Shown here: positions 10,088 through 19,254 of the stretch, piece after piece
Position numbering within the stretch: the first letter of the stretch is position 1
Layout of the letters: the number at the start of each line of letters is the position of its first letter
NCBI GenBank assembly: GCA_030148425.1
Contig: JASBTM010000005.1
Location: 1-64,000, forward strand
Length of the DNA: 64,000 bases
Source: Hyphomicrobium sp.
GTDB lineage: Bacteria; Pseudomonadota; Alphaproteobacteria; Rhizobiales; Hyphomicrobiaceae
Direction of reading: 5' to 3'
Notes under the pieces: model-generated
What the model saw: the letters and a program-made list of their open reading frames with translations, nothing else
Told to the model about the DNA's origin: nothing
Databases searched by the model: none
Made by a program: the position numbers and the translations under genes

Positions 10088-10138
10088 GCTAACCCCGAGA
10101 TGGGTCTCCCGGCCCCAGATCTCGGGGTTAGCTTTTGC
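10088..10138 (+). terminator. Rho-independent terminator of pseudoazurin gene
   Basis: A perfect 14-bp stem (GCTAACCCCGAGAT at 10088-10101 and its complement at 10119-10132) with a 17-base loop, followed at once by TTTT. It stands 55 bases after the pseudoazurin stop and would end a monocistronic transcript. Confidence 0.85.
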
Positions 10139-10401
10139 ACTCCGACCGATCAAACACGACTCTTTTGCGCATTACGCATATCTTCGATCCCGAAGCGGAA
10201 AGAAGGATGTCGGAGATGGCCTATTTGCTGGAAGAATGTCGGCGCGAGAACTTACCGACGGGCAATCGCCACACGTATCTCGGTAACGGCGACGTCTTCG
10301 TCGGCCGCGCGCTGGCCATTCGCTTCGCGACCCGTGACGAAGCCGAGACGAAACGCTCTCGCCTCCCCGATCCCGATCTCTGGATCATCGTCGAAGATTG
10401 A
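10135..10401 (+). CDS. Small hypothetical protein
   Basis: No family recognised. The frame encodes up to 88 residues without a signal peptide or membrane segment; the text looks like a real soluble protein (HIFDPEAERRMSEMAYLLEECRRENL, ending DPDLWIIVED). The furthest start, TTG at 10135, overlaps the tail of the preceding terminator, so a later start is possible: ATG at 10207 or, better, ATG at 10216 with AAGAAGG about 9 bases upstream (about 61 residues). It converges with gltX. Confidence 0.5.
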   Translation: MHSDRSNTTLLRITHIFDPEAERRMSEMAYLLEECRRENLPTGNRHTYLGNGDVFVGRALAIRFATRDEAETKRSRLPDPDLWIIVED

Positions 10402-10415
10402 TCGCCGCCTCAGCC

Positions 10416-10433
10416 GTCATGCGTGCGCATGAC
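10416..10433. repeat. Palindrome between convergent genes
   Basis: GTCATGCG, TG, CGCATGAC: perfect 8-bp arms in the gap between the small hypothetical gene and the gltX stop. It can fold as a 7-bp stem with a 4-base loop, but neither side has a T-run, so it is not a clean terminator. Confidence 0.4.
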
Positions 10434-10474
10434 TGCAACGTCATCCTCGGGATACTGTTGAGTACGACTTATCG

Positions 10475-11845
10475 TCAGGCACTTTTGCCTTCGAGGCGCG
10501 CGAGCACGCGGTCGCGGCCCATCAAGGGCAGCAGGAATTTGAGTTCCGGCCCGGCTTCGCGCGCAGTCAGAGCGAGACGCAGCGGGTGAAACAGCGCCTT
10601 GCCCTTGGCGCCTGTTGCGGCTTTGACGGCGCCGGTCCATTCGGACCACGTCGCCTCGGTCCAGGGCTCGACCGGAAGAACGGACGCGGCTGCAACAGTC
10701 ATTTTCGAATCTTCGATAACCGGCTCGATCGTTCCCGCGACGACATCCCACCATTGACGCGCATCGGAAAAGATTTCGAGGTTGCCGCGCACGGCGTTCC
10801 AGAAATCCTCGCGGCCTTCGATGCCGAGCGCACGAAGACGAGCCGAAACGTCGGCGTAATCGAGCATGTGCAGCAGCTTGCTATTCAGCGCTTTGAGATC
10901 GGCGACATCGAAGCGCCCCGGCGCGGTTGAGATCTTCTCGAAGTCGAGCTTTGCCGCAAGTTCGTCGCTCGACTTGAATGGCTCGATCGCATCCGACGTG
11001 CCTACGAGGGCGGCATGGCAAAGCACCGCCATCGGTTCGAGGCCGTCGTCACGGAAGCTCTGCACCGAAAGCGCGCCAAGGCGCTTCGACAGGGCTTGGC
11101 CGTCTGCGCCAACGAGCAGCGAGTGATGGCCGAACGCGGGCGGCGTTGCGCCCATCGCTTCGAAGATCGCCAACTGTACGCCGGTATTCGTAACGTGATC
11201 CTCTCCGCGCACGATGTGGGTGATGCCGAAAGCGATGTCGTCGACGACGCTCGTGAAGGTGTAGAGATACGAGCCGTCCTCGCGGATCAGAACCGGATCG
11301 GAGAGCGAACCGAGATCGACCGTCTGGTCGCCACGGATCAAGTCGTTCCATGAAACGAGCGTCGGCTGCGGCACGAGCCCGCGCTCTTCCGTCGTGTTCG
11401 GCAAACGGAAGCGCCAGTGGGGCTTGTCACCGCGAGCGATACGCGCAGCAATCTCCTCATCGGAGAGTTTCAGCGCGGCGCGATCGTAAATCGGCGGCTT
11501 GTGCATCGCCAGCTGACGTTTGCGGCGGCGGTCCAACTCCTCTTCCGTTTCGAAACACGGATAGAGCGTGCCGTTCGCTTTCAAGGCTTCGGCCGCCTCA
11601 TCGTAAAGGGCGGTGCGATCCTGCTGGCGCGCTTGCTCGTCCCACGTGAGGCCGAGCCATTTCAAGTCGTCGCGGATGGCTTCGGCGAATTCGTCGGTCG
11701 AACGAACGGTATCGGTATCGTCGAGTCGCAGCAGAAAGCTGCCACCGAATTTTCGGGCGAAGAGCCAATTGAGCGCCGCCGTCCGGATGTTGCCGATATG
11801 GATGCGCCCCGTTGGGCTCGGTGCGAAGCGGACGCGTGGGTTCAT
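10475..11845 (-). CDS. gltX: Glutamate--tRNA ligase
   Basis: Charges tRNA-Glu (and in many alphaproteobacteria misacylates tRNA-Gln). 456 residues. The class I signature APSPTGRIHIGN begins at about residue 8 and the KMSKS equivalent is ALSKRLG in the middle; the C-terminal anticodon-binding helical bundle follows. The frame stays open to 12127 through a palindromic repeat, but the ATG at 11845 (MNPRVRFAPSPTG) is the normal family start. The promoter should lie in or near the repeat at 11914-12055. Confidence 0.96.
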   Translation of the reverse strand: MNPRVRFAPSPTGRIHIGNIRTAALNWLFARKFGGSFLLRLDDTDTVRSTDEFAEAIRDDLKWLGLTWDEQARQQDRTALYDEAAEALKANGTLYPCFETEEELDRRRKRQLAMHKPPIYDRAALKLSDEEIAARIARGDKPHWRFRLPNTTEERGLVPQPTLVSWNDLIRGDQTVDLGSLSDPVLIREDGSYLYTFTSVVDDIAFGITHIVRGEDHVTNTGVQLAIFEAMGATPPAFGHHSLLVGADGQALSKRLGALSVQSFRDDGLEPMAVLCHAALVGTSDAIEPFKSSDELAAKLDFEKISTAPGRFDVADLKALNSKLLHMLDYADVSARLRALGIEGREDFWNAVRGNLEIFSDARQWWDVVAGTIEPVIEDSKMTVAAASVLPVEPWTEATWSEWTGAVKAATGAKGKALFHPLRLALTAREAGPELKFLLPLMGRDRVLARLEGKSA

Positions 11846-11913
11846 TGCAAGCTCGGTTGATGATCGGATTTGCGCGCAACCTACCCTGCGCACCGTCGAA
11901 CGCAAGTTTTGTT

Positions 11914-12055
11914 CGTCATCCTTGAACGGTGGAGCGTCGCGACACCGTTCGGGGATCCAGCGTAAAGTTTCTTCGGCAATATCGCGTCTTCGGCCCTCTT
12001 GCGCTGGATCCCCGACCTTCGACACGCCTTCCGGCGTGCTCGGCCAAGGATGACG
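11914..12055. repeat. Palindromic intergenic repeat element, copy 1
   Basis: A 142-base nested inverted repeat. The outer arms are CGTCATCCTTG (11914-11924) and its exact complement (12045-12055); the inner arms are CGGGGATCCAGCG (11950-11962) and its exact complement (12002-12014). It fills most of the gap between the nadE stop and the gltX start. A second element with the same plan lies at 25413-25502. Confidence 0.8.
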
Positions 12056-12059
12056 GCGA

Positions 12060-13784
12060 TTATGTTGTTTTGGCAGCTTGAGCCGACTTCGCGACTGGGG
12101 CTGCCTTTTCGACCGCTTGCCCCACATCCTCCCGGAACTTGTTGGTGATCGGGTAGCGACGGTCGCGGCCGAAATTGCGGGACGAGATCTTGACGCCGGG
12201 CGCGGCCTGACGGCGCTTATACTCGGCGAGATAGAGCAACCGCTCGACCTTCTTCACCGTCTCGACGGCATGCCCGCGGGCGACCACGTCCGCCACCGGC
12301 ATTTCCTTTTCGACGAGGCAGGTCAGGATGTCGTCCAGCTCTTCATACGGCGGCAGGGAATCCTGATCGGTCTGATTGGCGCGCAGCTCAGCCGTCGGCG
12401 CCTTCGTCAGAATACGTTCGGGAATAACGATGCCCGCAGGTCCGTGCGCGCCTTCCGGCTTATTGGCATTGCGCCAGCGCGACAGCTCATAGACCTCCGT
12501 CTTGTAGAGATCCTTGATCGGATTGAAGCCGCCGTTCATGTCACCATAGAGCGTGGCGTATCCGACCGACATCTCGCTCTTGTTGCCCGTCGTCACGACC
12601 ATGCCGCCGAACTTGTTCGAGACCGCCATCAGGATCGTGCCGCGTACGCGGCTCTGCATATTCTCTTCTGTGATGTCGGCGTTCGTTCCGGTGAAGAGAT
12701 CTTTGAGGCTCCAGGTCAGTCCGGCGACCGTCGGCTCGATCGATATTTTGTCGTAGCGGATGCCAAGCGCTTTCGCGCATGCGGCCGCATCTTCGAGGCT
12801 CTCGTCGGAGGTATACTTGGACGGCAGCATGACGGCGTGCACGCGATCGGCGCCCAGCGCGTCGACGGCTATCGCAGCCACGAGCGCGGAATCGATGCCG
12901 CCTGAAAGGCCGAGCACAACGCCCGGAAAGCCGTTCTTCCGCACGTAGTCGCCGAGGCCCAAAACACAGGCGTGATAAGCCGACGCGCAGCCTTCCGTGA
13001 TCGGTGAAACGTCGCCGCGCGCGCACTGCCAGCCGTCGCCCGTCTTCGTCCACTCGGTCAGGACGATGGCTTCGCGCCAAGCGGGAAGCTGCACCGCGAG
13101 ACTACGATCGGAATTCAAGACGAACGACGCGCCGTCGAACACCAGCTCATCCTGACCGCCGATCTGATTGAGATAGACGAGCGGCAAATTGCTTTCCGTC
13201 ACGCGTGCCACCGCAACGTTCATCCGAGCGTCGGGCTTCGGCCAATCGAACGGTGAACCGTTGGGAGAAATCAAGATCTCCGCTCCGGTCTCGGCCAGCG
13301 TCTCGACGACTTCGGAACCCCAGATGTCTTCGCAGATCGGGACGCCCATGCGGACGCCGCGGACGTTCAGAGGGCCGGGTAGAGGTCCCGAAGCAAACAC
13401 GCGCTTCTCGTCAAAGACGCCGTAGTTCGGCAGATCGACCTTTAATGTCGTCGCCTGAATGCGGCCGCCATCGAGCAGCGCGACGGCATTGTAAAGCTTT
13501 CCCTCCTGCGCCCAGATCGCGCCGATGAGGATCGCCGGTCCTTCCGCGCATTCGGCTGCAAACCATTCGAGCTTGGCGCGCGTCGCCTGCTGAAACGCCG
13601 GTTTCAGGACGAGATCTTCCGGCGGATAACCGTTGAGGAAAAGCTCGGAGAAGACGACGACGTCGGCACCCAGCTCTTTCGCGCGCGCGTGAGCCGCGGC
13701 GGCGCGTTCGGCGTTGCCCTTCAAATCCCCGACGACGGGGTTCAACTGCGCGAGGGCGATCTTGAGCGAGAGAGGTGATGTCAT
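12060..13784 (-). CDS. nadE: Glutamine-dependent NAD+ synthase
   Basis: Last step of NAD synthesis: amidation of nicotinate adenine dinucleotide using glutamine and ATP. 574 residues. The N-terminal nitrilase-type glutaminase domain (about 1-250) shows Glu47 in FSELFLNGYPPEDL and the nucleophile Cys in GVPICEDIWG; the C-terminal synthetase domain has the ATP pyrophosphatase loop LGLSGGIDSALVA. The start MTSPLSLKIALAQLNPVVG matches the family. It ends 5 bases from the repeat element. Confidence 0.97.
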   Translation of the reverse strand: MTSPLSLKIALAQLNPVVGDLKGNAERAAAAHARAKELGADVVVFSELFLNGYPPEDLVLKPAFQQATRAKLEWFAAECAEGPAILIGAIWAQEGKLYNAVALLDGGRIQATTLKVDLPNYGVFDEKRVFASGPLPGPLNVRGVRMGVPICEDIWGSEVVETLAETGAEILISPNGSPFDWPKPDARMNVAVARVTESNLPLVYLNQIGGQDELVFDGASFVLNSDRSLAVQLPAWREAIVLTEWTKTGDGWQCARGDVSPITEGCASAYHACVLGLGDYVRKNGFPGVVLGLSGGIDSALVAAIAVDALGADRVHAVMLPSKYTSDESLEDAAACAKALGIRYDKISIEPTVAGLTWSLKDLFTGTNADITEENMQSRVRGTILMAVSNKFGGMVVTTGNKSEMSVGYATLYGDMNGGFNPIKDLYKTEVYELSRWRNANKPEGAHGPAGIVIPERILTKAPTAELRANQTDQDSLPPYEELDDILTCLVEKEMPVADVVARGHAVETVKKVERLLYLAEYKRRQAAPGVKISSRNFGRDRRYPITNKFREDVGQAVEKAAPVAKSAQAAKTT

Positions 13785-13838
13785 GGCCGCTATTTAGGGC
13801 GCGTCGCGATCAAGGTCCAGAACGGCGGAGCCGGTGGC

Positions 13839-14003
13839 TTAATTATCGTCGTCATCGTCGCACGGGACGGGAAATTCGACGTCAGGGTCCCAGCAGACCT
13901 CTCCGGCATGAACGCGGGCACTGGCGCGGGGATGGGCGCCGTAGGCGGCCGCGGCTGACGTCGCCGTGAAAACGGCCAGGATGACGAAGAGGCGCCGCGC
14001 CAT
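13839..14003 (-). CDS. Small secreted acidic protein
   Basis: 54 residues, no family recognised. The ATG at 14003 has AAGGAG at 7-base spacing and begins a clear signal peptide (MARRLFVILAVFTATSAAAAYG). The mature part of about 33 residues has two cysteines (EVCWDPDVEFPVPC) and ends in DDDDDN, giving it a strongly acidic tail that could bind a metal or simply be disordered. The longer frame from 14069 is less likely. It lies between nadE and the DAHP synthase gene on the same strand. The good ribosome binding site and signal peptide make it a real gene. Confidence 0.7.
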   Translation of the reverse strand: MARRLFVILAVFTATSAAAAYGAHPRASARVHAGEVCWDPDVEFPVPCDDDDDN

Positions 14004-14111
14004 ACCGTCAACTCCTTGGAAACGAAAACAGCGGCCCAACTTGTCCGGGCCGCTGTCCAGCATACTCACAAAATGGGCGCGGGAAAATGGCCGCCCAGTA
14101 GCGCGATCCCG

Positions 14112-15515
14112 TTACGCAATCAGCGTCCTCGGCTCCGGATGCGCCTCGGCGTCCCGTTCCTTCTTCAATTGCTCGGCGACGAGGAACGCCAGCTCCAGCG
14201 CCTGGTCGGCGTTGAGGCGGGGGTCGCAATGCGTGTGATAGCGGTCCGAGAGATCCTGTTCGGAGATCGCCGTCGCACCGCCGGTGCACTCGGTGACATT
14301 CTGGCCGGTCATCTCGACGTGGATGCCGCCAGCGTGCGTGCCCTCGGCGCGATGCACCTCGAAGAACGACAGACTCTCCTTCAGGACGCGGTCGAACGGA
14401 CGCGTCTTATAGCCGTTGACAGCCGAGATCGTGTTGCCGTGCATCGGATCGCACGACCAGACGACGGAGCGGCCCGCTTTCTTCACCGCACGGATGAGCT
14501 TCGGCAGATGCGCCTCGACCTTGTCGTAGCCGAAACGGCAGATGAGCGTCAGACGGCCGGGTTCGTCCTTCGGGTTCAGAAGGTCGATCAGGCGGAGAAG
14601 CCCATCGGCGTCGAGCGACGGTCCGCACTTGAGGCCGATCGGATTTTTGATGCCGCGGCAGTATTCGACGTGTGCGTGATCGGGATTGCGCGTCCTATCG
14701 CCGATCCAGATCATATGCCCGCTCGTGGCGTACCAGTCGCCGCTCGTCGAATCCCGGCGCGTCAACGCCTCCTCATAGCCGAGAAGCAGCGCCTCGTGGC
14801 TCGTGTAGAAGCTTGTCGTGCGCAGCTGAGGTGTGTTGTCGGACGTGATTCCGCAGGCGCGCATGAACTGCAGCGTCTCGGCGATGTGATCCGCCAGCTC
14901 CTGATAACGGTGGCCCTGCGGACTGTCCTTTACGAAGCCCATGTTCCACTGATGCACGCGCTCGAGATCGGCATAGCCGCCGGTCGCGAAGGCTCGGATC
15001 AGGTTCAGCGTCGCCGCCGACTGACGATAAGCTTCGAGCTGGCGCTGCGGGTCCGGGATGCGGGCAGCAGCCGTGAACTCGGTGCCGTTGATGATGTCAC
15101 CGCGGTAGCTCGGCAGCTCGATGCCGTCCTTTTTCTCGGTCGGCGATGAACGCGGCTTCGCGAACTGGCCGGCGATGCGGCCGACCTTCGTCACGGGCTC
15201 GCCGCCGGCGTACGTCAGCACGACGGCCATCTGCAGGAAGACCCGGAAGAAATCACGGATGTTGTCGGCGCGGTGCTCAACGAAGCTTTCGGCACAGTCG
15301 CCGCCCTGGAGAAGGAAGCCGCGGCCGCCAGCAATCGCAGCGAGCTGCTTTTTCAGCTCACGCGCTTCACCGGCAAAAACGAGCGGCGGAAACGTCGCCA
15401 AGCGCGCCTCGACGTCCTGAAGTGCTTTCGCTTCCGGGTAGTCGGGGACCTGCATGACCGGTTTGCCGCGCCAGCTGTCTGGCGACCATTTATCGGCTTG
15501 GGCGTTCGACGCCAT
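14112..15515 (-). CDS. 3-deoxy-7-phosphoheptulonate synthase, class II (DAHP synthase)
   Basis: First step of the shikimate pathway: phosphoenolpyruvate plus erythrose 4-phosphate to DAHP. 467 residues of the plant-like class II (AroAII) family. Visible segments are [12 protein letters not shown] with the metal-binding Cys, [51 protein letters not shown] and [16 protein letters not shown] lies 7 bases before the ATG at 15515. The gap to the next gene, 15516-15650, shows nothing further. Confidence 0.95.
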   Translation of the reverse strand: MASNAQADKWSPDSWRGKPVMQVPDYPEAKALQDVEARLATFPPLVFAGEARELKKQLAAIAGGRGFLLQGGDCAESFVEHRADNIRDFFRVFLQMAVVLTYAGGEPVTKVGRIAGQFAKPRSSPTEKKDGIELPSYRGDIINGTEFTAAARIPDPQRQLEAYRQSAATLNLIRAFATGGYADLERVHQWNMGFVKDSPQGHRYQELADHIAETLQFMRACGITSDNTPQLRTTSFYTSHEALLLGYEEALTRRDSTSGDWYATSGHMIWIGDRTRNPDHAHVEYCRGIKNPIGLKCGPSLDADGLLRLIDLLNPKDEPGRLTLICRFGYDKVEAHLPKLIRAVKKAGRSVVWSCDPMHGNTISAVNGYKTRPFDRVLKESLSFFEVHRAEGTHAGGIHVEMTGQNVTECTGGATAISEQDLSDRYHTHCDPRLNADQALELAFLVAEQLKKERDAEAHPEPRTLIA

Positions 15516-15650
15516 CGTAAACTCCTAAAAAGCAGGTATCGGGCCCCGGCCAGTAGGCGGCGCCTTCCCTGCTCTGTGGCATATTATCTCGGGGCTTATA
15601 GGTGATCTTGGCGTAGTCCGCCAGCCCACCCATCCCCCTAGGCCCTGCGC

Positions 15651-16406
15651 TTAGAGCCCGGCACCCATGCCGCCATCGACGGCCAGTTCCGAGCCAGTGC
15701 AATATAGGCTGTCGTCGGAAGCAAAAAAGACCGCGGCGCCAGTCAGATCCTCGGGGCGGCCGAGGCGGCCCATAGGCGTTTTATCGATGAGCGCCTGCTT
15801 GACGGGCGGCAGTTTCAGCAGCCGGTCGGTAATTCCGGTTTCGACGTAACCCGGCGCGATCGAGTTTACGCGGATGTTGAAGGGCGCGTATTCGACAGCG
15901 AGCCCCTTCGTCAGCGCCGTGATGGCCCCCTTCGTAGCGGTATAGGCCGCAAGCGGGCGGAGGCCGCGATGCGCCATGATCGACGAAATGTTGATGAGTG
16001 ACGGCGACTTCGACTTCCGGAGTAATGGCAGCGCGTCGCGGCAAATCCTGAGAATGGCGTCGAGGTTCACCTCGCGCAGCTTCGTCCATTCGGAATCGGA
16101 AAGCTGGCGAACCTCGCCGCGCACGAGGATGCCCGCGTTGTTGACCACGATGTCCACATACCCGTGCGCGTTTTCGATATTGCGCAAAAGTGCCGTGACA
16201 TCCTGACCTTTCGAGACATCGACGGCCATGGCAGTAGCCGCGCCGCCTTGTGCCTTGATCTTGCCCGCTGTTTCCTCTGCGGTCCCGCCGTCGATGTCGG
16301 TCACCCAGACGTGCGCGCCTTCGACGGCGAAGCGCTGCGCGATCGCGCTGCCGATGCCGCCGCCCGAACCCGTAATGATTGCGATTTTTCCGCTGAGCCG
16401 CGCCAT
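15651..16406 (-). CDS. Short-chain dehydrogenase/reductase
   Basis: 251 residues, classical SDR. The cofactor loop [13 protein letters not shown] is near residue 11, NNAG in the middle, the active-site Ser is in INISSIMAH, and the catalytic Tyr/Lys are in YTATKGA. An Asp after the second strand (VTDIDGG) suggests NAD(H). The C-terminus [15 protein letters not shown] is typical. Family members act on sugars, sterols or secondary alcohols; the substrate cannot be read here. It is on the same strand as gor, 57 bases downstream of it. Confidence 0.92.
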   Translation of the reverse strand: MARLSGKIAIITGSGGGIGSAIAQRFAVEGAHVWVTDIDGGTAEETAGKIKAQGGAATAMAVDVSKGQDVTALLRNIENAHGYVDIVVNNAGILVRGEVRQLSDSEWTKLREVNLDAILRICRDALPLLRKSKSPSLINISSIMAHRGLRPLAAYTATKGAITALTKGLAVEYAPFNIRVNSIAPGYVETGITDRLLKLPPVKQALIDKTPMGRLGRPEDLTGAAVFFASDDSLYCTGSELAVDGGMGAGL

Positions 16407-16463
16407 ATGATCCTCACGTCGTCGATTGGAGGGCGGAACCCATACGGCGGGGCACTGAGCGGA

Positions 16464-17846
16464 TCAAGCGGCTGCTTCGCCAGGTGCCAGCCATTTCTCC
16501 CGCAAAGTCACAAGTTCTTCTGCGGCGGATGGATGCAAGGCCATCGTTTGATCGAAATCCGTTTTCGTGGCGCCCATGCGTATAGCGATTGCCGCCATCT
16601 GGACGATTTCGGCGGCATCAGGCCCCATTACATGAACGCCAGCGACCTTATGCGTTGCCGCGTCGACGACAAGCTTCATCAGCGTCCGTTCCTCGCGCCC
16701 GGCGAGGATGGCTTTCATGGGCCGGAAGGTGGCTTTGTAGAGATCGACGCTGCCGTATTGCGCGCGCGCTTCCTGCTCCGTGAAACCGACGGTACCGATC
16801 TCGGGAGTTGTGAACACGGCGGTCGGAATGTTCGAGTAGTCCACTTGCCAGGGCTTGCCGCCAAACATGCTATCGGCAAACGCGTGGCCCTCGCGGATGG
16901 CGACCGGCGTTAGGTTCACGCGGTTGGTGACATCGCCGACGGCGTAGATCGACGGAACCGTTGTCTGCGAATGATTGTCGACGACGATAGCGCCTTCCGG
17001 GTCCATCTGGACGCCAAGCGCTTCGAGGCCAAGCCCGCGAGAATTCGGAGAGCGTCCGATCGCAAACAGGATTTCGTCGGCTTCGAGCGTCTCGCCTCCC
17101 GTGATCGTCCCGGCAAGCCCCGAAGGCGTCTGCTCGATCTTCGTGAACACTTGCTCGTTGATAATGCGGATGCCCCGCGCTTGCATTGTCGCGACTAAGC
17201 CATTGCGGAGATCTTCGTCGAAGCCGCGGAGAATTTTCGGGCCGCGATAGATCAACGTGACGTCCGAGCCGAGACCGTGGAAAACGGATGCAAACTCGGT
17301 GGCGATATATCCGCCGCCTGCGATGACGATGCGGCGCGGCAGTTCGGAAAGATGAAAGACCTCGTTGGACGTTATCGCGTGCTCGATACCGGGCAGCTTG
17401 CGGTCGACATTCGGATGTCCGCCGGTCGCGATCAAAATGGTCTTCGCCGAGATGGTACGCCCGGATGCCGACAACCGCACCTCGTTCGGAGAAAGGCACA
17501 TCGCCCGCTCGGGCAGGATCGTGACGTTGAAACGGTCGAGTGTCGTGCGATACGCCGTTTCGAGACGAGAGATCTCCTTGTCCTTGGCGGCGATCAGCGA
17601 TGCCCAATCGAACTTCCGCCCGGGAAGCGTCCAGCCGAAGCCGGCGGCATCATCGAACTCATCCGAAAAACGGCTGGCATAGACGAGAAGCTTTTTGGGA
17701 ACGCAACCGCGGATCACGCATGTGCCGCCGACGCGAAATTCTTCCGCAATCGCGACGCGCGCGCCGTGGCTCGACGCAATACGGGCGGCCCTGACGCCGC
17801 CCGAACCTGCACCGATGACGAAGAGATCGTAGTCGAAGTTTGTCAT
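16464..17846 (-). CDS. gor: Glutathione-disulfide reductase
   Basis: NADPH-dependent flavoprotein that reduces oxidised glutathione. 460 residues. FAD loop GAGSGG at residues 12-17; redox-active cysteines C43 and C48 in GGTCVIRGCVPKK, the glutathione reductase version of the motif; NADPH-binding GGGYIATEFA; C-terminal dimerisation domain with HPSAAEE carrying the catalytic His. It is followed by a DUF2059 gene upstream on the same strand with an 18-base gap, so both are probably in one transcript with rpiA. Confidence 0.95.
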   Translation of the reverse strand: MTNFDYDLFVIGAGSGGVRAARIASSHGARVAIAEEFRVGGTCVIRGCVPKKLLVYASRFSDEFDDAAGFGWTLPGRKFDWASLIAAKDKEISRLETAYRTTLDRFNVTILPERAMCLSPNEVRLSASGRTISAKTILIATGGHPNVDRKLPGIEHAITSNEVFHLSELPRRIVIAGGGYIATEFASVFHGLGSDVTLIYRGPKILRGFDEDLRNGLVATMQARGIRIINEQVFTKIEQTPSGLAGTITGGETLEADEILFAIGRSPNSRGLGLEALGVQMDPEGAIVVDNHSQTTVPSIYAVGDVTNRVNLTPVAIREGHAFADSMFGGKPWQVDYSNIPTAVFTTPEIGTVGFTEQEARAQYGSVDLYKATFRPMKAILAGREERTLMKLVVDAATHKVAGVHVMGPDAAEIVQMAAIAIRMGATKTDFDQTMALHPSAAEELVTLREKWLAPGEAAA

Positions 17847-17864
17847 TGCGCTATCTGTGCATAT

Positions 17865-18353
17865 TTATTTTGCGCTCGGCGGCGTCTGCCCGGCCTTCAT
17901 CTCGTCGGCGATCTTCGTGCTGTATTTCATGCCGATCTCAGCGCCCTTCTTCATCAGCTCGGGCGTCATGGAAATGAACTTGGCGCCAGCGCCGGAGCGA
18001 TAGAAATCGGCGACGGTTTTCATTTCCTCCGCCGTGAAAGTTTCGGCGTAGAGATTGGCGAAGTCGGTGATCATCTGGTCTTTGTATTCGAGCAGCTTCT
18101 TCATGCTCGAGTCGAATTGATCGGACAGCTTCTTGCCGGCTTCCGAATTGTCGGCATTCGCGCCTTTCGCGAAGCCGCGCGACATCGCTTCCACCATGCC
18201 GTCCATCTGCTTCGTCACGCCCGTCACTTCAAGAAGATCGCGGGCGGCAGCGACGCGCGCCGGATCTGGAGGAGTGACCGGCGCGTCATCGGCAAACGCC
18301 GCGCTCGAAAAGCACATTAGCAACAGTGCAAAAGTTCGCAGCAGCTGGCGCAT
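17865..18353 (-). CDS. Secreted DUF2059 protein
   Basis: 162 residues. Signal peptide MRQLLRTFALLLMCFSSAAFADD, then a helical domain with the DUF2059 pattern (LLEVTGVTKQMDGMVEAM near the N-terminus and NLYAETFTAEEMKTVADFYRSGAGAKF in the middle). The family is periplasmic and of unknown function. The ATG at 18353 follows the rpiA stop by only 2 bases, with GAGGAC inside the end of rpiA as ribosome binding site, implying translational coupling. Confidence 0.85.
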   Translation of the reverse strand: MRQLLRTFALLLMCFSSAAFADDAPVTPPDPARVAAARDLLEVTGVTKQMDGMVEAMSRGFAKGANADNSEAGKKLSDQFDSSMKKLLEYKDQMITDFANLYAETFTAEEMKTVADFYRSGAGAKFISMTPELMKKGAEIGMKYSTKIADEMKAGQTPPSAK

Positions 18354-18355
18354 GA

Positions 18356-19078
18356 TCAAATGTCCTCATCAAAATCGATATCGAGTTCCGATAGCACTTC
18401 CACACCCTTTGGCCCGGCGATGATACCGACATCGGCAATACCGAGAAAAAGGCCGCTTTCCACGAGACCCGGCACCAGCTTCAGAGCGTCCTCCAGGGAT
18501 TCAGGATCGTCAATCGAGCCGAACGCACAATCGAGTATATGGTTGCAGTTGTCGGTTAGGAATGGCTTGCCGTCTGTACCAATCCGCAGCTTGATTTCGC
18601 CGTCACATCCGTTGTCGGCAGCGAGCCTCGCAATAAGACGTTCTGTTGCCTTGAGGCCGAATGGCACGACTTCGAGCGGGAGCGGAAATTTTCCCAGTAC
18701 ATCGACGCGCTTGCTGTTGTCGGCGATGATCACGACGCGCTCCGATGCGAGCGCTACGATCTTTTCGCGGAGCAGCGCGCCGCCGCCGCCCTTAATGAGG
18801 CGGAGTTCTTCGTCGATTTCATCGGCGCCATCGACCGTCAGATCGAGCGCTGGTGTTTCGTCGAGTGTCGTCAGCGGAATGCCGAGGGCCGCCGCTTGCG
18901 CGCGGGTCGCTTCCGAGGTCGGGACGCAAACGACATTGAGGCCGCTCCGAACCTTGCCGCCCAAAAGTTCGACGAACTTTGCCGCCGTCGAGCCGGTTCC
19001 GAGGCCGAGTTTCATGCCATCTTCGACATACCCCAGCGCCTGTTCAGCCGCCTGCCGTTTCCAATCGTCAGTGCTCAT
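18356..19078 (-). CDS. rpiA: Ribose-5-phosphate isomerase A
   Basis: Interconverts ribose 5-phosphate and ribulose 5-phosphate in the pentose phosphate pathway. 240 residues from the ATG at 19078 ([15 protein letters not shown]). Visible family motifs are [33 protein letters not shown] with the catalytic Glu, and LPLEVVPFG. The frame is open to 19156, but that extension is unlike the family. First gene of a likely rpiA-DUF2059-gor unit. Confidence 0.96.
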   Translation of the reverse strand: MSTDDWKRQAAEQALGYVEDGMKLGLGTGSTAAKFVELLGGKVRSGLNVVCVPTSEATRAQAAALGIPLTTLDETPALDLTVDGADEIDEELRLIKGGGGALLREKIVALASERVVIIADNSKRVDVLGKFPLPLEVVPFGLKATERLIARLAADNGCDGEIKLRIGTDGKPFLTDNCNHILDCAFGSIDDPESLEDALKLVPGLVESGLFLGIADVGIIAGPKGVEVLSELDIDFDEDI

Positions 19079-19254
19079 CCGTGCCCCCAAGATCAAACAG
19101 CGGCCGCCTTCGCGCCGTGTGCCGCACTGTCTAGGCTGGCGTTGCGGCGCTTTCAAGCCGCCCGGTCCGTAAGCACTATGTAGCGGGCCTTCGTGACGCC
19201 GTGACAGAGCCTCCCCCCATGGATAGGGTGCCCGTCAAATCGCAAGGAGACATC

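Noticed and set aside
11846..12127. A 94-residue N-terminal extension of GltX
   Set aside because: The extension runs through the palindromic repeat and has no homology to the family; the ATG at 11845 starts the APSPTG block at its normal place.
14016..15149. A 377-codon plus-strand frame
   Set aside because: Antisense to the class II DAHP synthase; no recognisable domain.
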